Assembly: GCF_016862395.1 (NCBI RefSeq)
Contig: NZ_BOMW01000009.1
Span: 1-64,000 of the forward strand
Reading direction: 5' to 3'
Source: Actinoplanes siamensis
GTDB lineage: Bacteria; Actinomycetota; Actinomycetes; Mycobacteriales; Micromonosporaceae
Length of the DNA: 64,000 nucleotides
This document shows, one piece after another, positions 19,052-26,508 of this stretch (its first letter is position 1; each line of letters begins with the position of its first letter). A program made the position numbers and the translations under genes. The notes below the pieces were generated by a model that did no database searches, was not told the origin of the DNA, and saw only the letters and a program-made list of their open reading frames with translations.

Positions 19052-20542
19052 TCAGATCGAGTTGCGCCACTTGCGGCCGTTGCGCCCGATCAGCCGGTCC
19101 GCGTCGGTGGGTCCCCAGGACGCGGCTTCGTACGTCGGGATCGGCGACCGGTCGTTCGCCCAGTGCTCGATGATCGGGTCGACGACCCGCCAGGACTGCT
19201 CCACCTCGTCGCTGCGGATGAACAGTGACGCGTCGCCGAGCAGCGCGTCCAGCAGCAGCCGCTCGTAGGCTTCCGGCGACTCCTCGACGAACGTCTGGTC
19301 GTAGGAGAACTCCATGCTGGCCGTGCGCACCCGGAACGAGTGGCCCGGCACTTTCGCGCCGAAGCGCAGCGAGATGCCCTCGTTCGGCTGGATGCGCAGG
19401 ATCAGGGCGTCCGCGTCCAGCTCGGTGAGCTGGTTGGTCGGGATCGGCAGGTGCGGAGGGCGCTGGAACTGCAGCGCCACCTCGGTGACCCGGGCCGGCA
19501 GCCGCTTCCCGGTGCGCACGTAGAACGGCACGCCCGCCCAGCGCCAGTTGTCCACGTTCAGCCGCAGCGCCGCGTACGTCTCGGTGCGCGACAGCGGGTC
19601 GACGCCGACCTCCTCGCGGTAGCCGGCCATCAGCTCCTCGCGGGTGCCGCCGCGGGTGTACTGCCCGCGGACGGCGGCGTCGGCGATGTCACGGTCGGTG
19701 GGTAGCCGGATCGCCTGCAGCAGCTTCACCTTCTCGTTGCGCAGGCCCTCGGACTCGAACGAGGCGGGCGGCTCCATCAGCGCGAGCGCGAGCACCTGGA
19801 GCACGTGGTTCTGCACGATGTCGCGCATCGCGCCAGCCGACTCGTAGAAGCCGCCGCGGGTGCCGACGCCGAGGGTCTCGGCCACGGTGATCTGCACGTG
19901 GTCGACCCAGGAGCGGTCCCAGATCGGCTGGAAGATCGAGTTGGCGAAGCGCAGGGCCAGGACGTTCTGCACGGTGTCCTTGCCCAGGTAGTGGTCGATC
20001 CGGAAGACGCTGGGCTCGTCGAAGGCGGCGTGCACGACGCCGTCCAGCTCGCGCGCGGTGGCCAGGTCCCGCCCGTACGGCTTCTCGATCACCAGGCGCG
20101 AGAACGAGCCCTCGTTCGCCTGGTTGAGCCCGGCGCCGGCCAGCCCGCAGATCACCGGCTCGAACGCGTTGGCCGGGGTCGACAGGTAGAACAGGCGGTT
20201 GCCCGAGGTGCCGCGCTGGGCGTCCAGCTCGTCGAGCGTCTCGGCGAGGCGCTTGTAGGTGTCCGGGTCGTCGTAGCCGCCCGAGACGTAGCGGATGCCG
20301 CCGGTGAGCTGCCGCTTCTCGGAGAGGCTGCGGCCGCCGAGCGCGCTGTCCGCGAACTGCTCGTCGGACATCGGTGTGCGCGCGACGCCGACCAGCGCGA
20401 ACTGGTCGGGCAGGCGGTTGTGGCGGGCCAGGCTCTCGACCGCCGGCAACAGCTTGCGGCGGGTGAGGTCACCGGAGGCGCCGAAGATCACCAGAGTGGC
20501 GGGTGGCGCGCTGCGCTCCTGGATGAGCTGTGGTTGGTCCAT
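19052..20542 (-). CDS. zwf: Glucose-6-phosphate 1-dehydrogenase
   Basis: Zwf oxidises glucose-6-phosphate to 6-phosphogluconolactone with NADP(+) or NAD(+), the entry to the oxidative pentose phosphate pathway. The 496-residue protein has the usual length. It shows the dinucleotide motif FGASGDLTRRKLLPAVESLA (residues about 20-39), the active-site segment RIDHYLGKDTVQNVLALRFA with the catalytic His, and VPFYVRTGKRLP. ATG 20542 (MDQPQLIQ) has GGAGG about 9 nt upstream. The gene is not accompanied here by tal, opcA or pgl, its common actinobacterial neighbours. It is divergent from the DHH phosphoesterase gene. Confidence 0.96.
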   Translation of the reverse strand: MDQPQLIQERSAPPATLVIFGASGDLTRRKLLPAVESLARHNRLPDQFALVGVARTPMSDEQFADSALGGRSLSEKRQLTGGIRYVSGGYDDPDTYKRLAETLDELDAQRGTSGNRLFYLSTPANAFEPVICGLAGAGLNQANEGSFSRLVIEKPYGRDLATARELDGVVHAAFDEPSVFRIDHYLGKDTVQNVLALRFANSIFQPIWDRSWVDHVQITVAETLGVGTRGGFYESAGAMRDIVQNHVLQVLALALMEPPASFESEGLRNEKVKLLQAIRLPTDRDIADAAVRGQYTRGGTREELMAGYREEVGVDPLSRTETYAALRLNVDNWRWAGVPFYVRTGKRLPARVTEVALQFQRPPHLPIPTNQLTELDADALILRIQPNEGISLRFGAKVPGHSFRVRTASMEFSYDQTFVEESPEAYERLLLDALLGDASLFIRSDEVEQSWRVVDPIIEHWANDRSPIPTYEAASWGPTDADRLIGRNGRKWRNSI

Positions 20543-20722
20543 TACTCCGTGTCCTCCGACCGGTCGTTGCGTCCGTTTGAACCTTACGCAGCGGCCCCCG
20601 CCCATGGTTCATCCCGATGTGTGCCGCCGAGCACAATGCGGCCGCTTCCCTCGATGCGCCGAAGACCTAACCGATGAAAGTGGCAAAATGGGCGCAAAGG
20701 TCTGGCAACCGAGGGGGACCCC

Positions 20723-21661
20723 GTGAAGTACCGGCTCGTGACTCGCAGCGACTTCGACGGCTTGGTCTGCGCCGTGCTGCTACGGCACCTCGACATGATC
20801 GACGACATCATGTTCGTGCATCCCAAGGACGTGCAGGACGGCGTCGTCGACATCACCGACCGGGACATCCTCACCAACCTGCCCTACGACCCCCGCGCCT
20901 ACCAGGTCTACGACCACCACCACTCGGAGACGCTGCGCAACGAGGGCGACCGGAGCAACCACATCATCGACGCGGACGCCCCGTCCGCGGCCCGGGTGAT
21001 CTACGACCACTTCGGCGGGGTGGACCGGTTCCCCGAGGTCTCCGACGACCTGATGCGCGCTGTCGACCAGGCCGACTCCGCGGACTACTCGCTCACCGAC
21101 ATCCTCAGCCCGACCGGATGGACGCTGCTGAACTTCCTGATGGACAGCCGGACCGGCCTGGGCCGCTTCCGCAACTTCCGGATCTCCAACTACCAGCTGA
21201 TGATGCAGCTCATCGACGCCTGCATCGAGCACCAGGACGTGCACGAGATCCTCGCCCTGCCGGACGTCTCCGAGCGGGCCACCCTCTTCCACGACTGCTC
21301 GGCCCGCTTCGTCGAGCAGTTGCACCGGGTCAGCCGGCTGGACGGCGACGTGGTCGTGGTCGACCTGCGCGACGAGGAGGTGATCGAGGCCGGGAACCGG
21401 TTCATGGTGTACGCGTTGTTCCCGGAGGCGCGCGTCTCGGTGCACATCCTCTGGGGCCGGCAGAAGCTCAACACCGTCTTCGCCTGCGGCAAGTCGATCC
21501 TGGACCGCACGTCGCCGGTGGACATCGGCGAGGTGATGCTGCGGTACGGCGGCGGCGGGCACATCGCGGCCGGCACCTGCCAGGTCCCGCACGACGAGTC
21601 GGACCGCGTCCAGCGTGAGATCATCGACGCGCTGCGCACCGAGCGGGTCGTGCCGGTCTAG
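20723..21661 (+). CDS. DHH/DHHA1 family phosphoesterase
   Basis: The 312-residue protein carries DHH motifs: RSDFDGLVCAVLL (metal-binding Asp pair), HPKDV, YDHHHSETLRNEGD (DHH) and a DHHA1 substrate-binding end GGGGHIAAGTCQV. Family members cleave phosphodiesters in short RNA, cyclic dinucleotides or polyphosphate, and relatives are often labelled exopolyphosphatase. The sequence does not decide which substrate is used. The start is GTG 20723 with GAGGGGGA upstream. It lies alone, with a strong terminator just after the stop. Confidence 0.85.
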   Translation: MKYRLVTRSDFDGLVCAVLLRHLDMIDDIMFVHPKDVQDGVVDITDRDILTNLPYDPRAYQVYDHHHSETLRNEGDRSNHIIDADAPSAARVIYDHFGGVDRFPEVSDDLMRAVDQADSADYSLTDILSPTGWTLLNFLMDSRTGLGRFRNFRISNYQLMMQLIDACIEHQDVHEILALPDVSERATLFHDCSARFVEQLHRVSRLDGDVVVVDLRDEEVIEAGNRFMVYALFPEARVSVHILWGRQKLNTVFACGKSILDRTSPVDIGEVMLRYGGGGHIAAGTCQVPHDESDRVQREIIDALRTERVVPV

Positions 21662-21666
21662 ACGGA

Positions 21667-21692
21667 CGGGTGGGAAGTCGCCTTCCCACCCG
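21667..21692. terminator. Terminator hairpin after the DHH gene
   Basis: CGGGTGGGAAG (21667-21677) and CTTCCCACCCG (21682-21692) form an 11-bp perfect stem with a 4-nt loop, 6 bp after the DHH stop. It lies between convergent genes. Confidence 0.75.
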
Positions 21693-21832
21693 CCCGCCGC
21701 GCGGATCACGGACCTTGCCCGGGGCCCCACCCGCCTGTCGTGGTGTGCGCCCCACGCGCATGCCCACGACTGCCTCACGCCCACCCGCGTGAGGGTTCCC
21801 GCTGCAGGACCCTGCCTGCGGGGGAGTCTTCG

Positions 21833-22654
21833 TCAGCTCTTCAGGCTCCAGCGGCCGGCCGCGACCGTCTCCTTCTCCTCGACCGGAGCGATGGCCTCCG
21901 GCGCGGTGGTCTCGTCGTCCTCGGGGGACGGGCCCTCGTCCGGTTCCTCCCGGGCCCGGTGTCGGCCGCGCAGCACCAGCCAGCCCGCACCGAGCAGCGC
22001 CAGCCCGGCCACCACCCAGCCCGCCAGCGAGAGCACCGCGGCGCCCCGGTCGTTGTCCTGCGCCTCCGCGACCGCCTGCCGGAACAGCGCGTCCTCGTCG
22101 GCGGCCGGGGCGCCGGTGGCGGCGTGCGCGTGCCCGGCCGCGGCGACGCTGCCGTCCGGGTCCGGGGTCAGCGCCAGGCTGGCGGTCATCCCGGGCGCGG
22201 CCTTGCCGTCGGCGTACTTCCCGGTCAGCGCGAAGGTGATCGAGCTGAGCGTGGGCAGCGGGCCGACCGCCACGCTCAGGTCCGCCGCGCCGCCCGGAGG
22301 GATCGAGGCGCCGCCCACCGCTACCCAGGTGATCGCCTTCGGCACCTGGGTGACCGGGCTGCCGTTGTGGATCGTCTTCAGCGGCTGGCTGAGGTTCTGC
22401 CACTCGATCCGCGGCGCCCAGTCGTCCACCGAGAGCGGGTACACCTCGGCGATCGGGCTGTCCGCCGGGATCTGGAGGGTGACCTGCGTCAACGGTCGGG
22501 CGCCGTCGTTGACCACGTGGTAGGTCAGGTTCTGCCCACTGCCCTGCGGCACGCTGGCCGGGCTGACCGTCACGTCGGCGAACGCCGGACCGGCGGTCGC
22601 GCCGAGCACCCCGACGGTCGTCACGAGAGTGAGCGCTGTTCCCAAATACCTCAC
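21833..22654 (-). CDS. YcnI-like DUF1775 protein, membrane-anchored, lacking the usual N-terminal His
   Basis: The 273-residue protein has a Sec signal (residues 1-26, cut after AGPAFA), a YcnI/DUF1775 domain (DVTVSPASVPQGSGQNLTYH, IEWQNLSQPLKTIHNGSPVT, AITWVAVGGASIPPGGAADL), a C-terminal membrane helix (VLSLAGWVVAGLALLGAGWL) and an acidic tail. Family members bind Cu(II) at the extracellular face through the His that becomes residue 1 after processing (AHVTVSP in most). Here that position is Asp (ADVTVSP), so copper binding may be lost or changed. No CopC/CopD-like or TlpA-like partner is adjacent. It faces the DHH gene. Confidence 0.85.
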   Translation of the reverse strand: MRYLGTALTLVTTVGVLGATAGPAFADVTVSPASVPQGSGQNLTYHVVNDGARPLTQVTLQIPADSPIAEVYPLSVDDWAPRIEWQNLSQPLKTIHNGSPVTQVPKAITWVAVGGASIPPGGAADLSVAVGPLPTLSSITFALTGKYADGKAAPGMTASLALTPDPDGSVAAAGHAHAATGAPAADEDALFRQAVAEAQDNDRGAAVLSLAGWVVAGLALLGAGWLVLRGRHRAREEPDEGPSPEDDETTAPEAIAPVEEKETVAAGRWSLKS

Positions 22655-22759
22655 GAGATTTAGTTCGGATCACGGGCCCCGAAGGTTCAACGGCCGCCGG
22701 AAACTTTTCCGACACTTTCCGAACGCCGCACCAACCCTGGTGACGGCCGGCGTCCCGGG

Positions 22760-22987
22760 GTGCCGGATGATGTCCCGATGCGCGACGTGCCGATCGACGG
22801 CGACATGATCCGGCTGGGCCAGTTCCTGAAGCTGGCCGACCTCATCGACACCGGGGGCGAGGGCAAGGTCCTGATCGCCTCCGGGGACGTCACGGTGAAC
22901 GGTGAGGTCGACACCCGGCGGGGACGCCAGCTGCATCCCGGTGACGTGGTCTCGGTGCTCGGGAACAGTGCCCGGGTCGTACCGTAG
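22760..22987 (+). CDS. S4-domain RNA-binding protein (YbcJ/YaaA type)
   Basis: The 75-residue protein is nearly all S4 domain: IRLGQFLKLADLIDTGGEGK, then VLIASGDVTVNGEVDTRRGR and a final HPGDVVSV. Small stand-alone S4 proteins bind structured RNA, probably rRNA or tRNA; the target is unknown. It starts at GTG 22760; ATG 22778 would remove six residues and keep the domain. It is separated from the lipoprotein gene by about 90 bp. Confidence 0.88.
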   Translation: MPDDVPMRDVPIDGDMIRLGQFLKLADLIDTGGEGKVLIASGDVTVNGEVDTRRGRQLHPGDVVSVLGNSARVVP

Positions 22988-23075
22988 ATCGGTCTTCCGC
23001 ACCAAGATCCATGCTTTCGGCGGGAATCCGCGCCGGGCGCGGAACCGGCGGCGGCGCCGCCTCGTCGTACCGGTC

Positions 23076-23951
23076 ATGACCCGAACCCGCGGCCTGCTGA
23101 CCGCCGCCGCTGTCCCCCTGATCCTGATGGCCGGGTGCGCCCGGTCGGGCGAAGCCGGATCCACCCCGGTCGCCGAGAGCGCCCCGGTCCCCGCCGAGGA
23201 CGCCACAGTGCTGGTCCGGATCGCCCAGAAGGGCGGCTTCGTCCCCACCAATTACGCCCACGGCCGGCTGCCCGACGTCACGATCTACGCCGACGGCCGG
23301 GTGATCAGCAACGGTCCGGTGCCCGCCATCGCGCCCGGCCCGGCGCTGCCCAACCTCCAGATCCTGAAGATCACCCCGGAGCGGGCGCGGCAGTGGGCGG
23401 ACGACGCCGTCCGGGCCGGCGTGCGGACCGGGGCGGACCTCGGCTCGCCCGGCGTCGCGGACGTCCCGGACACCGTGCTCACCGCCACCTCCGGTGGCCG
23501 GACCGAGGTGGTACGCGTCCGGGCCCTGCGCCAGGCGCGCGGCGACGACCCGAACCTGTCGGCGGCCCAGCAGGCGGCCCGCAAGAAGCTGGCCGGCTAC
23601 CTGGACGCGGTGGACGAGCTGACCACCGGGGCCGGTTCGTCCGCCGCGGAAGCCTGGCAGCCGGCCACCGTGGCGGCGCTGGCCCAGCAGTACGTGGCGG
23701 CCGACGACGACCTCAACCCGCCGGCACAGGCCTGGCCCGGCCCGGCGCTGCCCGGCGCGGAGCTGTCCCCGGGCACCGGCCTGCACTGCGTGGCGGCCAC
23801 CGGCGCGGAGAAGGACGAGATCTGGGCGGCCGCGGCCAAGGCCAACCTGCGCACCCCGTGGACCTCGGGCGGCAAGCGGTGGCAGGTCACCTTCCGGCCG
23901 CTGCTCCCGGACGAGACGGGCGGCTGCGCGGCCCTGAAGGACGCCGAGTGA
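23076..23951 (+). CDS. Lipoprotein of unknown function
   Basis: The 291-residue protein starts with a lipoprotein signal (MTRTRGLLTAAAVPLILMAG, then Cys21), so it should be anchored outside the membrane. The mature part shows RIAQKGGFVPTNYAHGRLPD, VTIYADGRVISNGPVPAIAP, LQILKITPERARQWADDAVR and a C-terminal domain with paired Cys (GLHCVAAT, GGCAALKD). Actinobacterial relatives are annotated only as hypothetical. I see no enzyme motif. A tiny 28-codon frame overlaps its stop. Confidence 0.8.
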   Translation: MTRTRGLLTAAAVPLILMAGCARSGEAGSTPVAESAPVPAEDATVLVRIAQKGGFVPTNYAHGRLPDVTIYADGRVISNGPVPAIAPGPALPNLQILKITPERARQWADDAVRAGVRTGADLGSPGVADVPDTVLTATSGGRTEVVRVRALRQARGDDPNLSAAQQAARKKLAGYLDAVDELTTGAGSSAAEAWQPATVAALAQQYVAADDDLNPPAQAWPGPALPGAELSPGTGLHCVAATGAEKDEIWAAAAKANLRTPWTSGGKRWQVTFRPLLPDETGGCAALKDAE

Positions 23952-24034
23952 AGCCGATCGACGGGCCCTGGGAGCCCGAGCCCGGACCCGATCCGGAACC
24001 GGAGCCTCCGGATGAGCCCCCGACGTGCGGGTGA
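23948..24034 (+). CDS. Possible 28-residue acidic Pro-rich peptide
   Basis: GTG 23948 overlaps the lipoprotein stop as GTGA, the coupling used elsewhere in this window. The frame reads KPIDGPWEPEPGPDPEPEPP and ends DEPPTCG. The composition (Pro, Glu) and the coupling are the only support, and no separate ribosome site exists. It could equally be a chance frame. Confidence 0.25.
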   Translation: MKPIDGPWEPEPGPDPEPEPPDEPPTCG

Positions 24035-24061
24035 CTCACGTTTCCACTACCGTCGAGGGGC

Positions 24062-24718
24062 GTGAGTGGAACGGGGATCGAGGCAGCGCAGATCCTGGTG
24101 GCGCTGATCCTGCTCGCCGTGCTGGCCCTCGGCGGGATGGCCGTGTTCGCCGGCCGGCGCTCGCCGGCCGCGCCGGAGCCCGAGGTGGCGCCGGAGGTCG
24201 TGGAACTGGAGAGCGGCGCGGGCGAGGTCTGGGCCGCGGCGCAGCGGGCGGCGCAGGCCGCGGACGCGGCGCGGGAGCGGGCGACCGAGGCGGCCGACGA
24301 GCGCGACCAGGCCGAGCAGCATTACCAGCAGGCGAAGTGGGACGCCTGGACCGGCCCGAAGGACGAGGGCCGGACCCTGGTGGAGCGGGCGGCGCTGGAG
24401 GCGTACCGGCGGGGTGACATCTCGGTGGACCAGCTGAACCGGATCTGGGCGCACACCCGGCCCGGCGAGGCCGAGATCGAGCAGCTGGATCAGGAGATCG
24501 CCGAGGCCAAGCTGCGCTACGCGGAGGCGCTGGCCGGCGTGGTCGAGGAGCGGCGCGCGGCGCACGTGGCCGAGGTCGCCGCCGAGGTGCTGGCCGAGGA
24601 GGCCCGGATCGCCGAAAGCGAGGCGGTCGCCGCGCGGATCGAGGCGGAGGCGGCCGCCGGCCTCTCCGGCCTGCTGCACGGGCCCGGGGACGCCCCCGGG
24701 CCCTCCGCCCGGGTCTAG
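24062..24718 (+). CDS. Membrane-anchored coiled-coil protein, unknown function
   Basis: The 218-residue protein has one N-terminal membrane helix (AAQILVALILLAVLALGGMA, residues about 8-28) and then a mostly helical, Ala/Glu/Arg-rich cytoplasmic part with coiled-coil character (residues about 60-200: RAAQAADAARERATEAADER, IEQLDQEIAEAKLRYAEALA, VAARIEAEAAAGLSGLLHG). It begins at GTG 24062. Its end overlaps the convergent FKBP gene by 4 bp. It may be a scaffold, but there is no family assignment. Confidence 0.75.
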   Translation: MSGTGIEAAQILVALILLAVLALGGMAVFAGRRSPAAPEPEVAPEVVELESGAGEVWAAAQRAAQAADAARERATEAADERDQAEQHYQQAKWDAWTGPKDEGRTLVERAALEAYRRGDISVDQLNRIWAHTRPGEAEIEQLDQEIAEAKLRYAEALAGVVEERRAAHVAEVAAEVLAEEARIAESEAVAARIEAEAAAGLSGLLHGPGDAPGPSARV

Positions 24719-25083
24719 TGGACCTCGACGAGGTCGACCACGAAGATCAGCGTCTCGTTCGGCTTGATCACGCCGCCCGCGCCGGCCGAGCCGTAGCCCA
24801 GGTGCGGCGGGATGGTCAGCTTGCGGCGGCCGCCCACCTTCATCCCGGCCACGCCCTGGTCCCAGCCGGCGATGACCTGCTGGCCGCCGACCCGGAAACC
24901 GAGCGCCTGGCCGCGGTTGTAGGAGGCGTCGAACTCCTTGCCCGTGGACTGGGCCACGCCGACGTAGTGGACACTGACGTACTCGCCGGGCTTGGCCTCC
25001 GGGCCGGTGCCCTCGACGATGTCCTCGATCACGAGATCGGTGGGCGCTTCGTCGGGGATGGGACCGACGTCGGGCTTGTTCAT
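24715..25083 (-). CDS. FKBP-type peptidyl-prolyl isomerase (cytoplasmic)
   Basis: The 122-residue protein is one FKBP domain: LVIEDIVEGTGPEAKPGEYV, VHYVGVAQSTGKEFDAS, GWDQGVAGMKVGGRRKLTIP, LGYGSAGAGGVIKPNETLIF. The aromatic pocket residues of active FKBPs are present (Tyr, Phe, Trp, Tyr, Phe). It catalyses cis-trans isomerisation of proline bonds. It has no signal peptide, in contrast to the membrane FKBP at 55.5 kb. Confidence 0.95.
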   Translation of the reverse strand: MNKPDVGPIPDEAPTDLVIEDIVEGTGPEAKPGEYVSVHYVGVAQSTGKEFDASYNRGQALGFRVGGQQVIAGWDQGVAGMKVGGRRKLTIPPHLGYGSAGAGGVIKPNETLIFVVDLVEVH

Positions 25084-25218
25084 GAATCCTCCCGAATGGT
25101 GTTACCGGACCCGGTCATGCAATCACAGCCGGGCGCCCGCTGAACGAGCGGTGCCGGATCTCCGTATCCCCGGGTGACCGGGAACGTCCCGGTCGTGTGA
25201 TCCATCTGGGGGATTCCC

Positions 25219-26109
25219 GTGTCCGTCCGCCGCCTCCGTGCCGTCGTGCTCCTCGCCGCGGTCGCCTCCTCCGCCGTCCCGGCCGTGCCCGCGTCCGCGC
25301 ACGGCGCGCCGATCACGCCGATCAGCCGGTCGGCCGCCTGTGCGGGCAACGGCACGAGGACCACGGCCGCCGCGTGCGCCGCGGCCAAGGCCGCCACCGG
25401 CGGATTCATCGGGGCGTTCGACAACCTGCGGATCGCGGACGTGAACGGCGACGACCGGAAGGCCGTGCCGGACGGCAAGCTGTGCAGCGGTGGGCTGGAC
25501 AACTACCGCGGGCTGGACCTGGCGCGGACCGACTTCCCCTCGACACCGGTGCGATCCGGGCAGAAGCTCAAGATTGCGTACGAGGGCACGATCCCGCACC
25601 GGGGGGAGTTCCGGATCTTCCTGACCCGGCCCGGTTACGACGCCACGAAGAAGCTGACCTGGGCCGACCTGGGCAGCAAGCCGCTGGCGTCGTTCACCGA
25701 CCCGCCGCTGACCGGGGGGTCGTACCGGATGACTGTGACGTTGCCGCAGCGCACCGGGCGGCAGATGCTGTACGTCGTCTGGGAGACGTCGAGCACTCCG
25801 GACACCTACTACTCGTGCTCCGATCTGGTCTTCCCGGCGGCGCCGGTGGTGAAGAGGACCACCGCGGCGCCGAAGCGGTCCAGCGCTCCGGTCGTGACCA
25901 GGAGCGCCTCAGCCGCCCCCGTGGTCACCGCCACCACCACCTCCGTCGCCGCGCCGCCGGCCCCGTCCGCCGACCCGGTGCTGGCCGCCGCGACGTCGCC
26001 GCGGGACGACTCCGCCACCGTGGGCCACCGGCTCATTCTCGGCGCGCTGGGCGGCGGCCTGATCGCCCTGATCGTCGCCCTGTTGGGCCGGCGCCGGCGG
26101 TCGTCCTGA
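25219..26109 (+). CDS. AA10 lytic polysaccharide monooxygenase with C-terminal membrane anchor
   Basis: AA10 enzymes cut chitin or cellulose oxidatively using one copper held by two His residues. The 296-residue protein has a signal peptide whose cut after ASA leaves His28 as residue 1 (HGAPITPISRSAACAGNG), and a second His at 127 (AYEGTIPHRGEFRIFLTRPG), the expected histidine brace. Then come GSYRMTVTLPQ and LYVVWETSSTPDTYYSCSDL. A Thr/Ala/Pro linker follows, and residues about 272-289 (LILGALGGGLIALIVALLG) with RRRRSS form a C-terminal anchor, so the enzyme would stay on the cell surface. The substrate cannot be told from sequence. Confidence 0.9.
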   Translation: MSVRRLRAVVLLAAVASSAVPAVPASAHGAPITPISRSAACAGNGTRTTAAACAAAKAATGGFIGAFDNLRIADVNGDDRKAVPDGKLCSGGLDNYRGLDLARTDFPSTPVRSGQKLKIAYEGTIPHRGEFRIFLTRPGYDATKKLTWADLGSKPLASFTDPPLTGGSYRMTVTLPQRTGRQMLYVVWETSSTPDTYYSCSDLVFPAAPVVKRTTAAPKRSSAPVVTRSASAAPVVTATTTSVAAPPAPSADPVLAAATSPRDDSATVGHRLILGALGGGLIALIVALLGRRRRSS

Positions 26110-26131
26110 GAGGTGCCTGGAAAAAAGTTTT

Positions 26132-26156
26132 GAACCCCTCGATCGCCGACCACGTA
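26132..26156 (+). promoter_or_regulatory. Candidate ECF-sigma type promoter
   Basis: GAAC (26132-26135) and CGTA (26153-26156) are separated by 17 bp, the arrangement of many extracytoplasmic-function sigma promoters (AAC motif at -35, CGT at -10). It lies about 57 bp before the small Tat protein gene and follows an A/T-rich run (GGAAAAAAGTTTTGAAC). It would drive the DUF4331 module. No ECF sigma gene is in the window. Confidence 0.4.
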
Positions 26157-26213
26157 ATCACCGGCGTCGACAATGCACCGCCCGTCCGGCCCCCAACAGA
26201 CGAAAGGCCCAGC

Positions 26214-26489
26214 ATGAGTCGAAGTCGCTACCGTGCCCAGGCGTTCCCGCGGTTCAACCGCCGCCGGATGCTCGCGCTCACCGCCGCAGGTGTCGGCGTG
26301 TCGGCCGCCTCGGTTGCCGGGCTCAGCCTCGCCGGTGAGAACGAGACCACGTCGTCGGCGGGCGGATCGCCGCTGGTCGTCTCCGTCCGCGACGCGGAGA
26401 AAGGCACGATCGACGTCTTCTCCGGCGCCTCGAAGAAGACGGTGACCGACAAGAAGCTCGTCGCCCAGCTGCTCAAGGCCGCTCGCTGA
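26214..26489 (+). CDS. Small Tat-exported protein of the DUF4331 module
   Basis: The 91-residue protein begins MSRSRYRAQAFPRFNRRRML followed by ALTAAGVGVSAASVAGLSLA: a basic region with RRR, a hydrophobic stretch and an Ala-rich exit, which reads as a twin-arginine signal. The mature part is about 45 residues (SPLVVSVRDAEKGTIDVFSG, KKTVTDKKLVAQLLKAAR). I know no function. It ends 20 bp before the DUF4331 gene, so they are co-transcribed. Confidence 0.75.
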   Translation: MSRSRYRAQAFPRFNRRRMLALTAAGVGVSAASVAGLSLAGENETTSSAGGSPLVVSVRDAEKGTIDVFSGASKKTVTDKKLVAQLLKAAR

Positions 26490-26508
26490 CCCGGAGGAAC
26501 GCAGAACA

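Noticed and set aside
18081..19268. 395-codon + strand frame over the ROK end, gap and STAS gene
   Set aside because: Its sequence is random across the gap and antisense to the STAS gene.
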